A stretch of 64,000 nucleotides of DNA from Candidatus Pristimantibacillus lignocellulolyticus (GTDB taxonomy: Bacteria > Bacillota > Bacilli > Paenibacillales > Paenibacillaceae), in assembly GCA_023639215.1 (NCBI GenBank), contig CP097899.1, positions 4,398,001 to 4,462,000 on the forward strand, given 5' to 3'. Each line of letters begins with the position of its first letter. Positions within the stretch are counted from its first letter, which is position 1. The notes under the pieces are model-generated. The model did no database searches, was not told where the DNA came from, and saw only the letters and a list, made by a program, of their open reading frames with translations. The translations under genes were made by a program, and so were the position numbers. Positions 55,401 to 63,358 of this stretch are shown here, in pieces.

Positions 55401-55864
55401 CCACCTTCAATAAGTGCAACGGTTTGTTCATAGTAGCTATCTATTAATTCATCAAACGTAACGCCTCCCGTTACAGAAAGTGTTTTCGTCGTTGGGCCTA
55501 GTGCACCTGCAACAAAACGTGGTTTATCTGGCGTACTATATTTGATTGCAGCATCTTTTGCTAACTTAGCTGCTGCTAAATTTATTTCTCTAGCCTTATC
55601 TTGAATATCATAATCAGCTAGAACAACACTCGTTGCCCCAAATGTATTCGTTTCAAGAATATCTGCTCCAGCGGCTAAATATTGTTCATGAATAGACTGA
55701 ATAACATCTGGTCTAGTCAATACAAGCATCTCATTACAACCATCTAACTCAGCACCGCCAAAGTCATCTTCATGCAAATCAGCTTGCTGAATCATCGTAC
55801 CCATTGCACCGTCTAATATTAAAATTCTTTTTTGAAGTTCTTCTTGAAGTCTGCTAATTGCCAA
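52424..55864 (-). CDS. metH: Cobalamin-dependent methionine synthase
   Basis: Transfers methyl from methyl-tetrahydrofolate to homocysteine through B12. It is 1,146 residues with all four modules: homocysteine-binding barrel with zinc Cys near 225 and in NIAGGCCGTT near 290; pterin-binding domain (GERTNISGSRKFKRLI, about 340-600); B12 cap and Rossmann domain with GDVHDIGKN near 720 (the lower-ligand His); and the C-terminal reactivation domain (about 880-1146; RFGARYQGIRVSFGYPACPNLEDQ). ATG start. No SAM or cobalamin riboswitch is visible in the 147 bp upstream. It is divergent from mtnD. Confidence 0.97.
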   Translation of the reverse strand: MAISRLQEELQKRILILDGAMGTMIQQADLHEDDFGGAELDGCNEMLVLTRPDVIQSIHEQYLAAGADILETNTFGATSVVLADYDIQDKAREINLAAAKLAKDAAIKYSTPDKPRFVAGALGPTTKTLSVTGGVTFDELIDSYYEQTVALIEGGVDAILLETSQDTLNVKAGSIGVRKAFETTGITLPIMISGTIEPMGTTLAGQSIESFYISLEHLQPISIGLNCATGPEFMRDHIRSLSDIAPTAVSCYPNAGLPDENGQYHETPVSLARKIEDFAKQGWLNIAGGCCGTTPAHIEEMAKVLANYEPRPQSGNHPDAVSGIDTVFIEEDNRPIMIGERTNISGSRKFKRLIKEEKFDEASEIARAQVKNGAHVIDINLQDTDIDEEYAVHNFLPQVMKKIKAPIMIDSTYDHIIELGLKYSQGKAIINSINLEDGEIKFEKIVPLIHRYGAAVVMILIDERGQAVTREAKLEVADRAYDLLVNKYGVNEEDIIFDPNMFPVGSGDPQYIGSAVETLEGIRMIKEKYPRTKTILGLSNISFGLPDAGREVLNSVYLYHATKSGLDYAIVNTEKLERYASISAEERELAEQLIYNTTDETLAAFVAAFRNKKVEKVEKLSNLSLEERLGSYIIEGTKEGLIVDLELAREKYTPLDIINGPLMAGMAEVGRLFNNNELIVAEVLQSAEVMKASVTHLEQFMEKSDSATKGKIILATVKGDVHDIGKNLVEIILSNNGYKIINLGIKVPPDRIIEAYREEKVDAIGLSGLLVKSAQQMIITAQDLRAAGIDAPILVGGAALTRKFTRTRILPEYDGLVLYAKDAMDGLDIANKITTPDLRAVVEEEFVQIREQLANEVDTDKKLPAMTRAVKSNISQDAPVFIPPDTDRHILRNIPLSQLMPYVNMQMLLGHHLGVKGQVDKLIEAGDERTTQLKATVDSIYAQGMEEGFLEANGMYRFFPAQGSGNDIIIYDPEDHSKEIKRFSFPRQQVEPYLCLADYLKSVESGIMDYVGFLVVTAGKGISKISSDFKDNGEYLKSHAVQACALETAEGLAEKLHHIMRDVWGYPDPPEMTMKKRFGARYQGIRVSFGYPACPNLEDQGPLFELMKPEDIGVELTEGFMMEPEASVSAMVFAHPEAQYFNVDKA

Positions 55865-56011
55865 TTATATACACCCTTCCCAAAATCACTATCACAAATT
55901 TTATCAGATATTCAGTAAAGTTGAAAGGTAAATAATCGACAAGTACTATAATATCATTTATAATTATAAGTATACGAAATTAATTCCTATTGGAAAAGGT
56001 GGAATAATATA

Positions 56012-56551
56012 ATGGCAGAAATAAGAATTCGAAATACAGACGAACGTATTCAAGGAGAAGAAAACGTTAGTGCATTCCTTGAGAAGCAAGGCGTAATCTA
56101 TGAACATTGGGATGTTTCCAAACTTCGTTCAGGACTACAAGAGAAGTTTGATCTTAATGATGAAGAGAAGCAAGAAATTCTTACAACATTTGATGAGGAA
56201 ATCCGTGAAATTGCTGGTCGTCGTGGATATCTAACTTGGGATGTTATTACATTATCTGAAGGCACACCTAATCTTGATGAATTACTTAAGAAATTCGAAA
56301 ACGTTCATACTCATACTGAAGATGAAGTTCGTGCAATCACTGCAGGTAAAGGTATTTTCATTATTAAAGGTTCTGACGATGTAGGTTACTTTGATGTTGA
56401 ACTAGTAGCTGGAGACTTGATTTCAGTTCCAGAGAACATCCCTCACTTCTTCACATTGATGGACAATAAAAAGATTGTTGCTGTACGTCTATTCATTGAG
56501 ACAGAAGGTTGGATTGCGCATCCTCACGAAGATCCTGCTTTTCAAAAATAA
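56012..56551 (+). CDS. mtnD: Acireductone dioxygenase
   Basis: Cupin enzyme of the methionine salvage pathway that oxidises acireductone to the ketoacid precursor of methionine; 179 residues. Metal ligands are in order: His99, His101 and Glu105 (VHTHTEDEVR), and His145 (ENIPHFF). The N-terminal LRSGLQEKFDLNDEEKQEIL and IAGRRGYLTWDVITL are family-typical. AAAGGTGG precedes the ATG. The rest of the salvage operon is not here, but the gene lies divergent from metH, so both genes around this promoter region concern methionine. Confidence 0.9.
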   Translation: MAEIRIRNTDERIQGEENVSAFLEKQGVIYEHWDVSKLRSGLQEKFDLNDEEKQEILTTFDEEIREIAGRRGYLTWDVITLSEGTPNLDELLKKFENVHTHTEDEVRAITAGKGIFIIKGSDDVGYFDVELVAGDLISVPENIPHFFTLMDNKKIVAVRLFIETEGWIAHPHEDPAFQK

Positions 56552-56564
56552 TTTAACATTAATA

Positions 56565-56598
56565 AGAACTGGTTCACCTCCGGGCAGACCAGTTTTTT
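56565..56598 (+). terminator. mtnD terminator
   Basis: AACTGGT and ACCAGTT form a 7-bp stem, with CC-GG pairs in the loop, and TTTTTTC follows. Confidence 0.85.
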
Positions 56599-56715
56599 CT
56601 CATTAGTCGTTCCATGACTCATTATTTTTCTTTTCCTCTACAACTTAAATAACTCCACTTGGACAGTTAATAAGTTATTCACAACACAGTCACTTAAAGA
56701 GATAACCATTAAACA

Positions 56716-56764
56716 GTAAAAAGCATCTAAACTGCAAAAATGTGCAGATCAGATGCTTTTTGTA
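56716..56764 (-). terminator. Terminator of the HAD hydrolase gene
   Basis: AAAAAGCATCT and AGATGCTTTTT form an 11-bp perfect stem; the loop contains CTGCA/TGCAG. It lies directly after the hydrolase stop codon on the minus strand. Confidence 0.88.
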
Positions 56765-56771
56765 TAAGTAA

Positions 56772-57554
56772 TTAAGTTAATAATTCAAATAAGTCATTCA
56801 AACTAGTAATAGTATGTGTAGGAATAATATCATCGTTGCGGTCTACTCCATGGCGATTGATCCATACAGAGGTCATTCCAACTGTATTCGCACCAAGAAT
56901 ATCCGTTGTTAACTTATCACCAACCATAATGCAATCTTCTGCTTGAAGTTCAAGCTGGCCCAGTGCATAATTGAAAATCGATGCTCTAGGCTTTCCTTCA
57001 CCAAATTCACCAGAGATAATAATATGATCAAAGTAAGGAACAAGTTGCGGTACACCCGCAAGTTTTTCACGTTGTAGATCAGGTGAACCATTCGTCAGAA
57101 GTAACAATTTATACTGGTCTTTAAGCTGGTCTAGTACAGCGAATGTCTCATCATAGACAATTGGACGACTGCGACGTTCAGCAGGGAACATTTCGCCTAA
57201 TTTCTTACCTAGCTCAGCATTGTTAATACCAAGTGCAGCCAAACCTTTTGTCCAGGAATCAGTACGATATGATGGAACAAATTGTTGAAGTTGACGGAAT
57301 TCCGTTTGTTCGCCTTCTTCAAAACGTGCCCAAAGACCTTCAAAAGGATTAATACCTATCATTTTAGTAAATGGAAAAGCTTCAAAAGCTTCATAAATAG
57401 CTCTCGCTTCTTGGCGAACTGCTTGTTCTAGTGCCTCTGGATCTACTCCAGTTTCAGCTTGTGCATATTCACATGTCGTACGAAATGCTTCTTTCACACT
57501 ACGGTCATCCCACAATAATGTATCGTCCAAATCAAAAAGTACAGCCTTCTTCAC
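56772..57554 (-). CDS. HAD-superfamily hydrolase (YjjG/YfnB-like)
   Basis: A 260-residue phosphatase. Motif I AVLFDLDDTLLWDD, helical cap (25-115), motif II LLLLTNGSPDLQREKL, motif III Lys in GEGKPRASIFNYAL, motif IV MVGDKLTTDILGANTVGM. It resembles pyrimidine nucleotidases of the YjjG group, which would fit housecleaning of nucleotides, but the substrate is not proven. GTG start with GGGGAG upstream. Confidence 0.88.
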   Translation of the reverse strand: MKKAVLFDLDDTLLWDDRSVKEAFRTTCEYAQAETGVDPEALEQAVRQEARAIYEAFEAFPFTKMIGINPFEGLWARFEEGEQTEFRQLQQFVPSYRTDSWTKGLAALGINNAELGKKLGEMFPAERRSRPIVYDETFAVLDQLKDQYKLLLLTNGSPDLQREKLAGVPQLVPYFDHIIISGEFGEGKPRASIFNYALGQLELQAEDCIMVGDKLTTDILGANTVGMTSVWINRHGVDRNDDIIPTHTITSLNDLFELLT

Positions 57555-57640
57555 GCTTGTTTCTCCCCTTTAAATGGTTATACTATCACTCTTACAAATT
57601 ATTAATAAAGTTTTGCACTCATTCAGAAACAAACAAAGAT

Positions 57641-58150
57641 CTATTCTGTAAACTTAATCTCATGCTTCTCAGCAAATTTCTTCAATTCAACTGTCATATC
57701 TTGCAGTGGGAAACGGTTGAAGAGTTTGGAATATGTCCAACTGCTACCGTGGTTAGGCACGATGATAACATATCCGCTTTGAATTTTAATTTCTTTGATG
57801 GCAGCCGCAAATAACTGCTTGTCCCCCATCATTCTGCGAGATTGAACATAGTCTTTACCAATCGTAAGATACGGTTTACGGAAATAGAACAACGCTGCAA
57901 GTAAAATGTAACTCACAATAGTTAGCCAGTACATTGTATCGAATTTGAAATTTGGATCCATTAACATAAGGAAATTATACATACCAATAAAAAGTATAAG
58001 TACTACTGGTAAAATATAATTTCTTCCTGTGAAACGAATTTCATTTTTCTTTTCAACATTCATAACTAACTTACCATTACCAGCTTTTTTACGTGCCTTA
58101 TTAACTATAGCCGTATTTTTACGAACTTTTCTTTCCCAAGAACGTGACAA
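57641..58150 (-). CDS. Two-TM membrane protein with PH-like C-terminal part
   Basis: A 169-residue protein I cannot name. The N-terminus is very basic (RKVRKNTAIVNKARKKAGN), two membrane segments follow (about 45-62 and 75-93), then a 75-residue tail of strands (YLTIGKDYVQSRRMMGDKQLFAAAIKEIKIQSGYVII) that reads like a bacterial PH domain. TTG start with GAGGGGG 7 bases upstream. It lies between ynzC and the HAD gene, same strand. Confidence 0.6.
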   Translation of the reverse strand: MSRSWERKVRKNTAIVNKARKKAGNGKLVMNVEKKNEIRFTGRNYILPVVLILFIGMYNFLMLMDPNFKFDTMYWLTIVSYILLAALFYFRKPYLTIGKDYVQSRRMMGDKQLFAAAIKEIKIQSGYVIIVPNHGSSWTYSKLFNRFPLQDMTVELKKFAEKHEIKFTE

Positions 58151-58184
58151 TATGAATCCCCCTCAGAACTATTTGGTTGTTACT

Positions 58185-58391
58185 TTAATTTAATAATGTT
58201 TTATTGTCACCTTGATCTTCAGCATCTACAAACTCAATATTATCTAGTTGTTGTCTCATATTAGATCTAAAGTTGATAAGATATTTTTTGCGTAATTCAT
58301 CACGTTCTTTTATCTCATCAGCTGTTAAACCTTCTGACTTATTTTTACGAGATAACTCATTTATTCGAGCAATTAACTTTTCCATATCCAT
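58185..58391 (-). CDS. ynzC: DUF896 / YnzC-like small protein
   Basis: A 68-residue helical protein of the YnzC family: KLIARINELSRKNKSEGLTADEIKERDELRKKYLINFRSN is characteristic. In B. subtilis ynzC belongs to the SOS operon yneA-yneB-ynzC next to lexA. Here it follows yneA but no yneB resolvase gene lies between, and a terminator separates the two, so it may have its own promoter. ATG at 58391 with GGGAG 8 bases upstream; an earlier GTG overlaps that site. Confidence 0.85.
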   Translation of the reverse strand: MDMEKLIARINELSRKNKSEGLTADEIKERDELRKKYLINFRSNMRQQLDNIEFVDAEDQGDNKTLLN

Positions 58392-58496
58392 CTCTTCCAC
58401 TCCCTTCTAGCTAGCAATAACATAATGTTGACATGAAAATCAAAGAGTTGCAACATCACATAGTTGTTAATATTAGAACAACATTTACATTATAAC

Positions 58497-58548
58497 AAAA
58501 AAGTCTGTAAAGTTGCATCACCTATCGATGAACTTTACAGACTTATAT
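58497..58548 (-). terminator. yneA terminator
   Basis: AAGTCTGTAAAGTT and AACTTTACAGACTT form a 14-bp perfect stem with an inner ATCG/CGAT pair; TTTTTTG follows on the minus strand. Confidence 0.88.
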
Positions 58549-58557
58549 ATCAAACCA

Positions 58558-58947
58558 TTATATTGAAGGTAATATTAACTGTTGACCAGGAATAATAGTA
58601 TTACTTTCTAACTTATTCCGGTCCTTTATGAGGTATACAATGTAACCTATATCCGAGGCATCACTGTAGTGATTGTTTGCGATTCCCCAAAGTGTGTCGC
58701 CAGTACCTACAGCAATGATAGATTCTCCGTCCATAGGTAATTCGCTATGCGAAGTCGATGCAGTAACATTGAATAGAAATAAACTCATTACAATTAGAGT
58801 CACTAATGAAAGTGTAATAATTAATTTCCCTCTTATTGACCCTTTTGCTATTAAATGACGAGTAGCTTGCTTATGTACTTTCATCTCACTGTTGTTTTTA
58901 CTTGAACTTATATAACTGCGATATGCATATGGATTATAAGTTGACAT
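58558..58947 (-). CDS. yneA: SOS cell-division inhibitor YneA
   Basis: A 129-residue membrane-anchored protein that in B. subtilis delays division after DNA damage. N-terminal cytoplasmic part (1-40), one membrane helix (41-60), and a C-terminal LysM domain (about 78-128; VGTGDTLWGIANNHY to IIPGQQLILP). The ATG at 58947 follows a G-rich site; the longer open frame is not supported. It is divergent from lexA under shared LexA boxes. Confidence 0.92.
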   Translation of the reverse strand: MSTYNPYAYRSYISSSKNNSEMKVHKQATRHLIAKGSIRGKLIITLSLVTLIVMSLFLFNVTASTSHSELPMDGESIIAVGTGDTLWGIANNHYSDASDIGYIVYLIKDRNKLESNTIIPGQQLILPSI

Positions 58948-58961
58948 TAAAATCATCCCCC

Positions 58962-59085
58962 CAAACATTTGTTCTGTTTTTAGAATACACGAACAGACGT
59001 TCCGTGTCAACGATTTACCATAAAATATACGAACATATATTCTTGAGAACTTATGTTTGTGCGAACTCGAGTTCTATGTTATAAT
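58962..59085. promoter_or_regulatory. lexA/yneA divergent SOS control region
   Basis: LexA-type boxes: CAAACATTTGTTCT (58962-58975), CGAACAGACGTTCC (58990-59003), a weaker CGAACATATATTCT (59030-59043), AGAACTTATGTTTG (59046-59059) and CGAACTCGAGTTCT (59062-59075). The yneA promoter (minus) is TTGACA 59010-59005 and TATTCT 58987-58982 with a 17-bp spacer that contains the second box. The lexA -10 is TATAAT at 59080-59085, just after the last box. Confidence 0.88.
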
Positions 59086-59113
59086 TTCCCTAATAAAGTA
59101 TGGAGTTGATCTA

Positions 59114-59743
59114 ATGAAACAATTATCTAAGCGACAGCTATCTATATTAGAGTTTATTAAGCAAGAAGTAAAAGATAAAGGTTATCCACCTTCTGTTCGC
59201 GAAATTGCAGAAGCAGTTGGATTATTATCAAGTTCTACTGTTCATGGTCATTTGGATCGACTAGAAAAAAAGGGATTTATTCGTCGTGACCCATCGAAAC
59301 CTCGTGCCATCGAAATTTTAGATCAAGATATGATTGAATCAGAAAGTAATATCATTCCGTTTCCAGTTAAACATATTCCTGTTGTAGGTAAAGTAACTGC
59401 AGGTATACCAATTACTGCGACTGAGAATATTGAAGATTACTTGCCACTATCTGCTAACTTTGTAGGCGAGAGTAACGTATTTATTCTTAATGTTATCGGG
59501 GAGAGTATGATTGAGGCTGGTATACATAATGGAGATTTAGTCATTGTTAGACAACAACAATCGGCTAATAATGGAGATATTGTTGTAGCTATGACTGAGG
59601 ATGATGAGGCTACTGTTAAAACATTCTACCGTGAAAAAGATCATATTAGATTACAACCAGAAAATTCATCAATGGAGCCAATTCGTTTGCAGAATGTAAC
59701 TATTCTTGGAAAAGTAATAGGACTATTTCGTGATATGCATTGA
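59114..59743 (+). CDS. lexA: SOS repressor LexA
   Basis: A 209-residue repressor that self-cleaves on RecA filaments. N-terminal winged helix (KQLSKRQLSILEFIKQEVK, SVREIAEAVGLLSSSTVHGHLDRLEKKGFI), cleavage bond Ala96-Gly97 (VTAGIP), catalytic Ser131 (GESMIEAG) and Lys169 (EATVKTF). ATG at 59114 with GGAG 8 bases upstream. It is autoregulated through the two boxes nearest its promoter. Confidence 0.98.
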   Translation: MKQLSKRQLSILEFIKQEVKDKGYPPSVREIAEAVGLLSSSTVHGHLDRLEKKGFIRRDPSKPRAIEILDQDMIESESNIIPFPVKHIPVVGKVTAGIPITATENIEDYLPLSANFVGESNVFILNVIGESMIEAGIHNGDLVIVRQQQSANNGDIVVAMTEDDEATVKTFYREKDHIRLQPENSSMEPIRLQNVTILGKVIGLFRDMH

Positions 59744-59766
59744 TTGTCTAATTCTATTATATTAAT

Positions 59767-59816
59767 TTAGAATAAAATGATAGACCATCAGCTACAATGT
59801 ATCTGATGGTCTATTT
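59767..59816 (+). terminator. lexA terminator
   Basis: AATGATAGACCATCAG pairs with CTGATGGTCTATTTCATT, at least 12 consecutive base pairs, with a T-rich end. Confidence 0.85.
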
Positions 59817-59830
59817 CATTTAACTAATTT

Positions 59831-60007
59831 CATTAAAGAATGTATCAGCAAAGATGACTATGATAAGTTTTAGCTTTTGCTTCCAATGTAACTTTTTATT
59901 AATGAATGTAACATAAACGAAGACTATGAAAAGTTTTAGTTTTTGCTTCCGAGGTAACTTTTCATTAAAGATTGTATCATCATGAAAGACTATGAAAAGT
60001 TTTAGGA
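59831..60007 (+). repeat. Tandem leader repeats before the NucB-like gene
   Basis: Two and a half units of about 62-65 bp with the order CATTAAAGAATGTATC, GACTATGAAAAGTTTTAG, TTTTTGCTTCCGAGGTAAC, TTTT. The last unit stops at AAAAGTTTTAGGAG and thereby forms the ribosome site. The units correspond to those on the other strand at 40957-41130, with the same truncation at the gene side. Confidence 0.72.
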
Positions 60008-60016
60008 GTGATTGGT

Positions 60017-60760
60017 TTGAAGAAATGGATTTTGATAAGTACTCTTTTGTTTACCCTTTTATTATCTGCTTGTGGGATTGATACTACTATATCCCCTTCT
60101 ATCAATTCCGGTACAACGGGAAGTAATGACGCTAGCCCAGAACCTACAGTTAATTCGGCAGTTACAACACAAACTAATCCCGATGAATATGACTATGTTC
60201 TTGTATTCCCTAGTGATAGTTATCCTGAAACTGCACTTCATATTTATAGTGCGTTAGAAAACGGTCATTCGGATGTATGTACCATTGATCGTGATGGAGC
60301 AGATGCCAATCGTAAAAAGTCATTAGCTGGTATAGACACCAAAGAAGGTTATGATCGAGATGAATGGCCTATGGCAATGTGTGCTGAAGGTGGAGAAGGT
60401 GCTGATATTGCTTATATTAATCCAAGTGACAACAGAGGTGCTGGAAGTTGGGTCGGTAATCAATTATCCGCTTATGAAGATGGCGAGAAAGTATTATTTA
60501 TAGTAGAAAAGCCAAAAAATCTATTTGGTAATAAACCTTCTAAAGATCTCAATATTGATGAGGATGTTACACCTACAGCCAAACCAGATAAACTAGATTC
60601 TACTACTACTGACAGCAATTCAACTGACACATCATCAAGCATTGTATACAAAAATTGTACAGAAGTTCGTGAGGCTGGTGCAGCCCCTATTTTAAAAGGT
60701 GAACCTGGATACTCTAAAAAGTTAGATCGTGATGGAGATGGCATAGCTTGTGAAGTTTAA
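60017..60760 (+). CDS. Lipoprotein NucA/NucB-type nuclease with Excalibur domain
   Basis: Probable extracellular DNase anchored by lipid. It is 247 residues from the TTG at 60017 (GGAG 8 bases upstream; a GTG at 60008 overlaps that site). Lipobox LLSAC with Cys19, then a Thr/Ser-rich spacer. The nuclease part (about 57-165) has VCTIDRDGADANRKKSL, YDRDEWPMAMCAEGG and PSDNRGAGSWVGNQL, matching NucB/NucA. A second spacer leads to an Excalibur calcium-binding domain (about 213-247; YKNCTEVREAGAAPI and DRDGDGIACE). Confidence 0.88.
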   Translation: MKKWILISTLLFTLLLSACGIDTTISPSINSGTTGSNDASPEPTVNSAVTTQTNPDEYDYVLVFPSDSYPETALHIYSALENGHSDVCTIDRDGADANRKKSLAGIDTKEGYDRDEWPMAMCAEGGEGADIAYINPSDNRGAGSWVGNQLSAYEDGEKVLFIVEKPKNLFGNKPSKDLNIDEDVTPTAKPDKLDSTTTDSNSTDTSSSIVYKNCTEVREAGAAPILKGEPGYSKKLDRDGDGIACEV

Positions 60761-60811
60761 GTGATATCTTCTCGTAATCTAGACAACAATCAATTATAAA
60801 GTTACCTTTTG

Positions 60812-60850
60812 AGAGTCCTAAGCCAATACGGTTTAGGGCTCTTTTCTATT
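60812..60850 (+). terminator. Terminator of the nuclease lipoprotein gene
   Basis: AGAGTCCTAA and TTAGGGCTCT form a stem with one mismatched pair, followed by TTTTC. Confidence 0.75.
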
Positions 60851-61019
60851 AAAAAGAACAATGAATATTTTCTTCAGATTTCTCATTAATTTGTCAACTT
60901 TTCTTCTACTCCAAACGTTTAATATATATACACAACAATGAACTGAAATATTAGCTCCTTCAAACCAAATGAAAGAGTGTCTCTTGCTTCTGTGTGTTTT
61001 AACGAAAGGTGTGAAGGTC

Positions 61020-62159
61020 ATGTACATCCCTGCTCAGTCAACAGCCCAAAGAAAAATTGCAATTCAACAAAGAAAAAAAAAGAAACGAAGGCAACTACTC
61101 GCTCTAATCGTATTAATCGCACTAATTATTCCGTTTTACCATTATCCCGCTAAAGCTGTCCAACATTATGTATTACCGTTATTCTCAGGTTCAACTGTAT
61201 TATCAGAATTAGATCAATCACATCAAACAACTGACATTACACCGAATAAGAAGCCAGATTCCAACGAAACTGATTTACCTATTGTACAAGAACCTGATTA
61301 TGAAGCAAATGATGATGTCAACACTAATAATGGCGTAACAACCTCACCACCACATACTGCACCACCTGAAATTGCGCCTGAACATACTAAAACACCGGAA
61401 TCAACGCCTGTACCTACTGAGAGACCTGTTACAACACCTGATCCTGAACTCACTGAGCCAGTAGAAACGGAACAACCACCTATTAAGGATCCAGAATCTA
61501 CTACGCAGCCAGACAAAGGAACTGATCATGAAACTACCTTACCTCCGGATCAAGGTGCAGATAAAGATCACAGCAATAAGAAATACGTGGCACTCACGTT
61601 TGACGATGGGCCTGACACGAAGTATACTCCTGCTATTTTAGATATATTAAAGCAACACAATGTGAAAGCTACATTTTTTGTTGTAGGAACACAGGTTGAA
61701 AAACATGGATCGGTTCTTCAAAGAATACTAGATGAAGGACATTCCGTAGGGAACCATTCTTATAATCATGCAAATTTAACTAAACTTACTAATAAAGAAA
61801 TTGTTAAGCAAATAGAGCAAACAGATGAGTTAATTAACGCTGTTATTGGCTTTAAACCAGATTGGATTAGAGCACCATATGGGGCTGTCAATGATATGGT
61901 TAGAGAGTCTATGAAAGATGACAATAGAAGCTTCATTGGATGGGATGTTGATACACGAGACTGGGCTGGAAGTTCGGTTCAAGAAATGAGACAAAACATA
62001 AACAAGAATACAAAATCTGATAGCATTATTCTAATGCATTCATTTGGCGGTAAACATATTAAGAACACAGTCGAACTATTACCTTATATTATTAATGATC
62101 TACAAGAAAAAGGATTCACACTAGTTACATTAGACGAAATATATAAAAACAAGGCTTAG
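61020..62159 (+). CDS. Membrane-anchored polysaccharide deacetylase (NodB/PdaA type)
   Basis: A 379-residue enzyme removing acetyl groups from N-acetylated polysaccharide, probably peptidoglycan. Basic N-terminus, one membrane helix (about 25-41), a Pro/Thr/Glu-rich stalk (about 65-190), then the NodB domain: TFDDGPDTKYTPAILDIL (catalytic Asp pair), TFFVVG, HSVGNHSYNHANL (metal His), WIRAPYGAVND, DVDTRDWAGSS, ILMHSFGGKHIKNTVELLP. I chose the ATG at 61020; a GTG nine bases earlier is possible. The stop codon lies inside the terminator. Confidence 0.92.
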   Translation: MYIPAQSTAQRKIAIQQRKKKKRRQLLALIVLIALIIPFYHYPAKAVQHYVLPLFSGSTVLSELDQSHQTTDITPNKKPDSNETDLPIVQEPDYEANDDVNTNNGVTTSPPHTAPPEIAPEHTKTPESTPVPTERPVTTPDPELTEPVETEQPPIKDPESTTQPDKGTDHETTLPPDQGADKDHSNKKYVALTFDDGPDTKYTPAILDILKQHNVKATFFVVGTQVEKHGSVLQRILDEGHSVGNHSYNHANLTKLTNKEIVKQIEQTDELINAVIGFKPDWIRAPYGAVNDMVRESMKDDNRSFIGWDVDTRDWAGSSVQEMRQNINKNTKSDSIILMHSFGGKHIKNTVELLPYIINDLQEKGFTLVTLDEIYKNKA

Positions 62160-62180
62160 TTCAAGCCTTGTTTTATTTTT
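62148..62180 (+). terminator. Deacetylase gene terminator
   Basis: AACAAGGCTT and AAGCCTTGTT form a 10-bp perfect stem with a 5-base loop, then TTATTTTTT. The stem includes the last codons. Confidence 0.9.
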
Positions 62181-62240
62181 TGCGAGAAATTATAGCTGAG
62201 AACTAGTAAAGTTAATTTGCAAATTTACATTCTCTATTAT

Positions 62241-62696
62241 TCACTTTATATTTGAAAATATTTTAATTGCATCTTCCTTGCTAGTTTCAATTGCAAATCT
62301 ACCATTTGTTGGCCATTCACTAAAATTAAATTCTTCTAGTGATTTATTCATATCTGTTTCCGAATTAAATTCATATATCTTGACAGGAGAATTATCCATA
62401 TAAAAAACAACTCCGTCTGTTGCATTTATAAGTTGGAACATTGGTTTTTCTTCCACGTTAATCTCTATACCAGCTTCTACAAACGCACTTATAAAAGTTT
62501 CAAGTTTTCTTTCATCTGAAATATCACTTGGTGTTTCCGAGCCCTGTGTTTCCGCAGTTGACGATTCATTCCTAGGTGTTTCCACAGATATTGATTCATT
62601 TTTTGGTGTTTCATTACTTGATGCCTCATTAGTTGAACATGCAGACAATAATAACATCAACACTAGTACTATTAAACTTAAATATAGCTTTTTCAA
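62241..62696 (-). CDS. Putative lipoprotein
   Basis: A 151-residue protein with a lipoprotein signal (VLMLLLSAC, Cys20) and a low-complexity Ser/Thr/Glu/Asn spacer that repeats the phrase ETP-NES several times (about 24-58). The folded part (60-151) includes LETFISAFVEAGIEINVEEKPMFQLI, DGVVFYMDNSPVKIYEF and a C-terminal EDAIKIFSNIK. Function unknown. No partner gene nearby. Confidence 0.75.
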   Translation of the reverse strand: MKKLYLSLIVLVLMLLLSACSTNEASSNETPKNESISVETPRNESSTAETQGSETPSDISDERKLETFISAFVEAGIEINVEEKPMFQLINATDGVVFYMDNSPVKIYEFNSETDMNKSLEEFNFSEWPTNGRFAIETSKEDAIKIFSNIK

Positions 62697-62871
62697 TACT
62701 GCAACTCCTTCATAATAGTTTCCTATATATTACCACAATTATCAGTTATGGTTTTGTTTTTTAAATAAAGTTTCACAACCATTCTAAATTTTTTGTATAT
62801 AGGCAAATATCGTGTCCGTTATAGTTTCCAGTCCATAGACTATTGTGAATAATAATTATAGGAGGCTATTT

Positions 62872-63165
62872 ATGAACAGTAACGATTATCAACAAATATG
62901 TTGGAACTGCATGAATAAATATGTTGGCATTCAAACGGCAGACGGAAAAGCTTATGACGGATTTATAGCACATGTTGATCAAAATTATGTCACACTTGCA
63001 ATTCCCACCGATGAGATTGTCGATCGACTAACTGGATTACCCGCACACGAAGCGTACAGACAGTTTGGCTTTCACCCTGGATTCTTCCCTCGACGCAGAT
63101 TCTTCCAACGCCGAGTTCCACTCTCGACTATCGGAGGTTTATTTTTACTTCCATTTTTCTTCTAA
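62872..63165 (+). CDS. Small protein with Sm-like strand pattern and Arg/Phe-rich tail
   Basis: A 97-residue protein of unknown function. The N-terminal half (CMNKYVGIQTADGKAYDGFI, AHVDQNYVTLAIP) resembles a small beta barrel of Sm/SH3-like type. The C-terminus is PGFFPRRRFFQRRVPL followed by a hydrophobic STIGGLFLLPFFF, possibly a membrane-touching end. A strong AGGAGG lies before the ATG at 62872. I recall similar proteins in Paenibacillaceae, but without an assigned role. Confidence 0.7.
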   Translation: MNSNDYQQICWNCMNKYVGIQTADGKAYDGFIAHVDQNYVTLAIPTDEIVDRLTGLPAHEAYRQFGFHPGFFPRRRFFQRRVPLSTIGGLFLLPFFF

Positions 63166-63173
63166 TCATAGTT

Positions 63174-63202
63174 TAAGGGGATGATTACTCATCCCCCTAA
63201 AA
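63174..63202 (+). terminator. Terminator of the small-protein gene
   Basis: AGGGGATGA and TCATCCCCCT form a 9-bp stem with a short loop, followed by an A-rich rather than T-rich stretch, so efficiency on this strand is doubtful. Confidence 0.5.
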
Positions 63203-63358
63203 AAATATATTATTTCGTTACATACTTTTGAACCTTTCATGGTTACTTGTGCTCAAAATACTCAATAACCCCATTTTTATAATGCCTTATATTCATCTAC
63301 AGCAATTCATTTCTATTCTCATACAATAGATTATCTTCACTTAAGGAGGTGCCGCAAA

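Noticed and set aside
55865..56011. SAM-box or cobalamin riboswitch upstream of metH
   Set aside because: The gap is only 147 bp, is shared with divergent mtnD, and shows neither the k-turn nor the B12-box conserved sequences.
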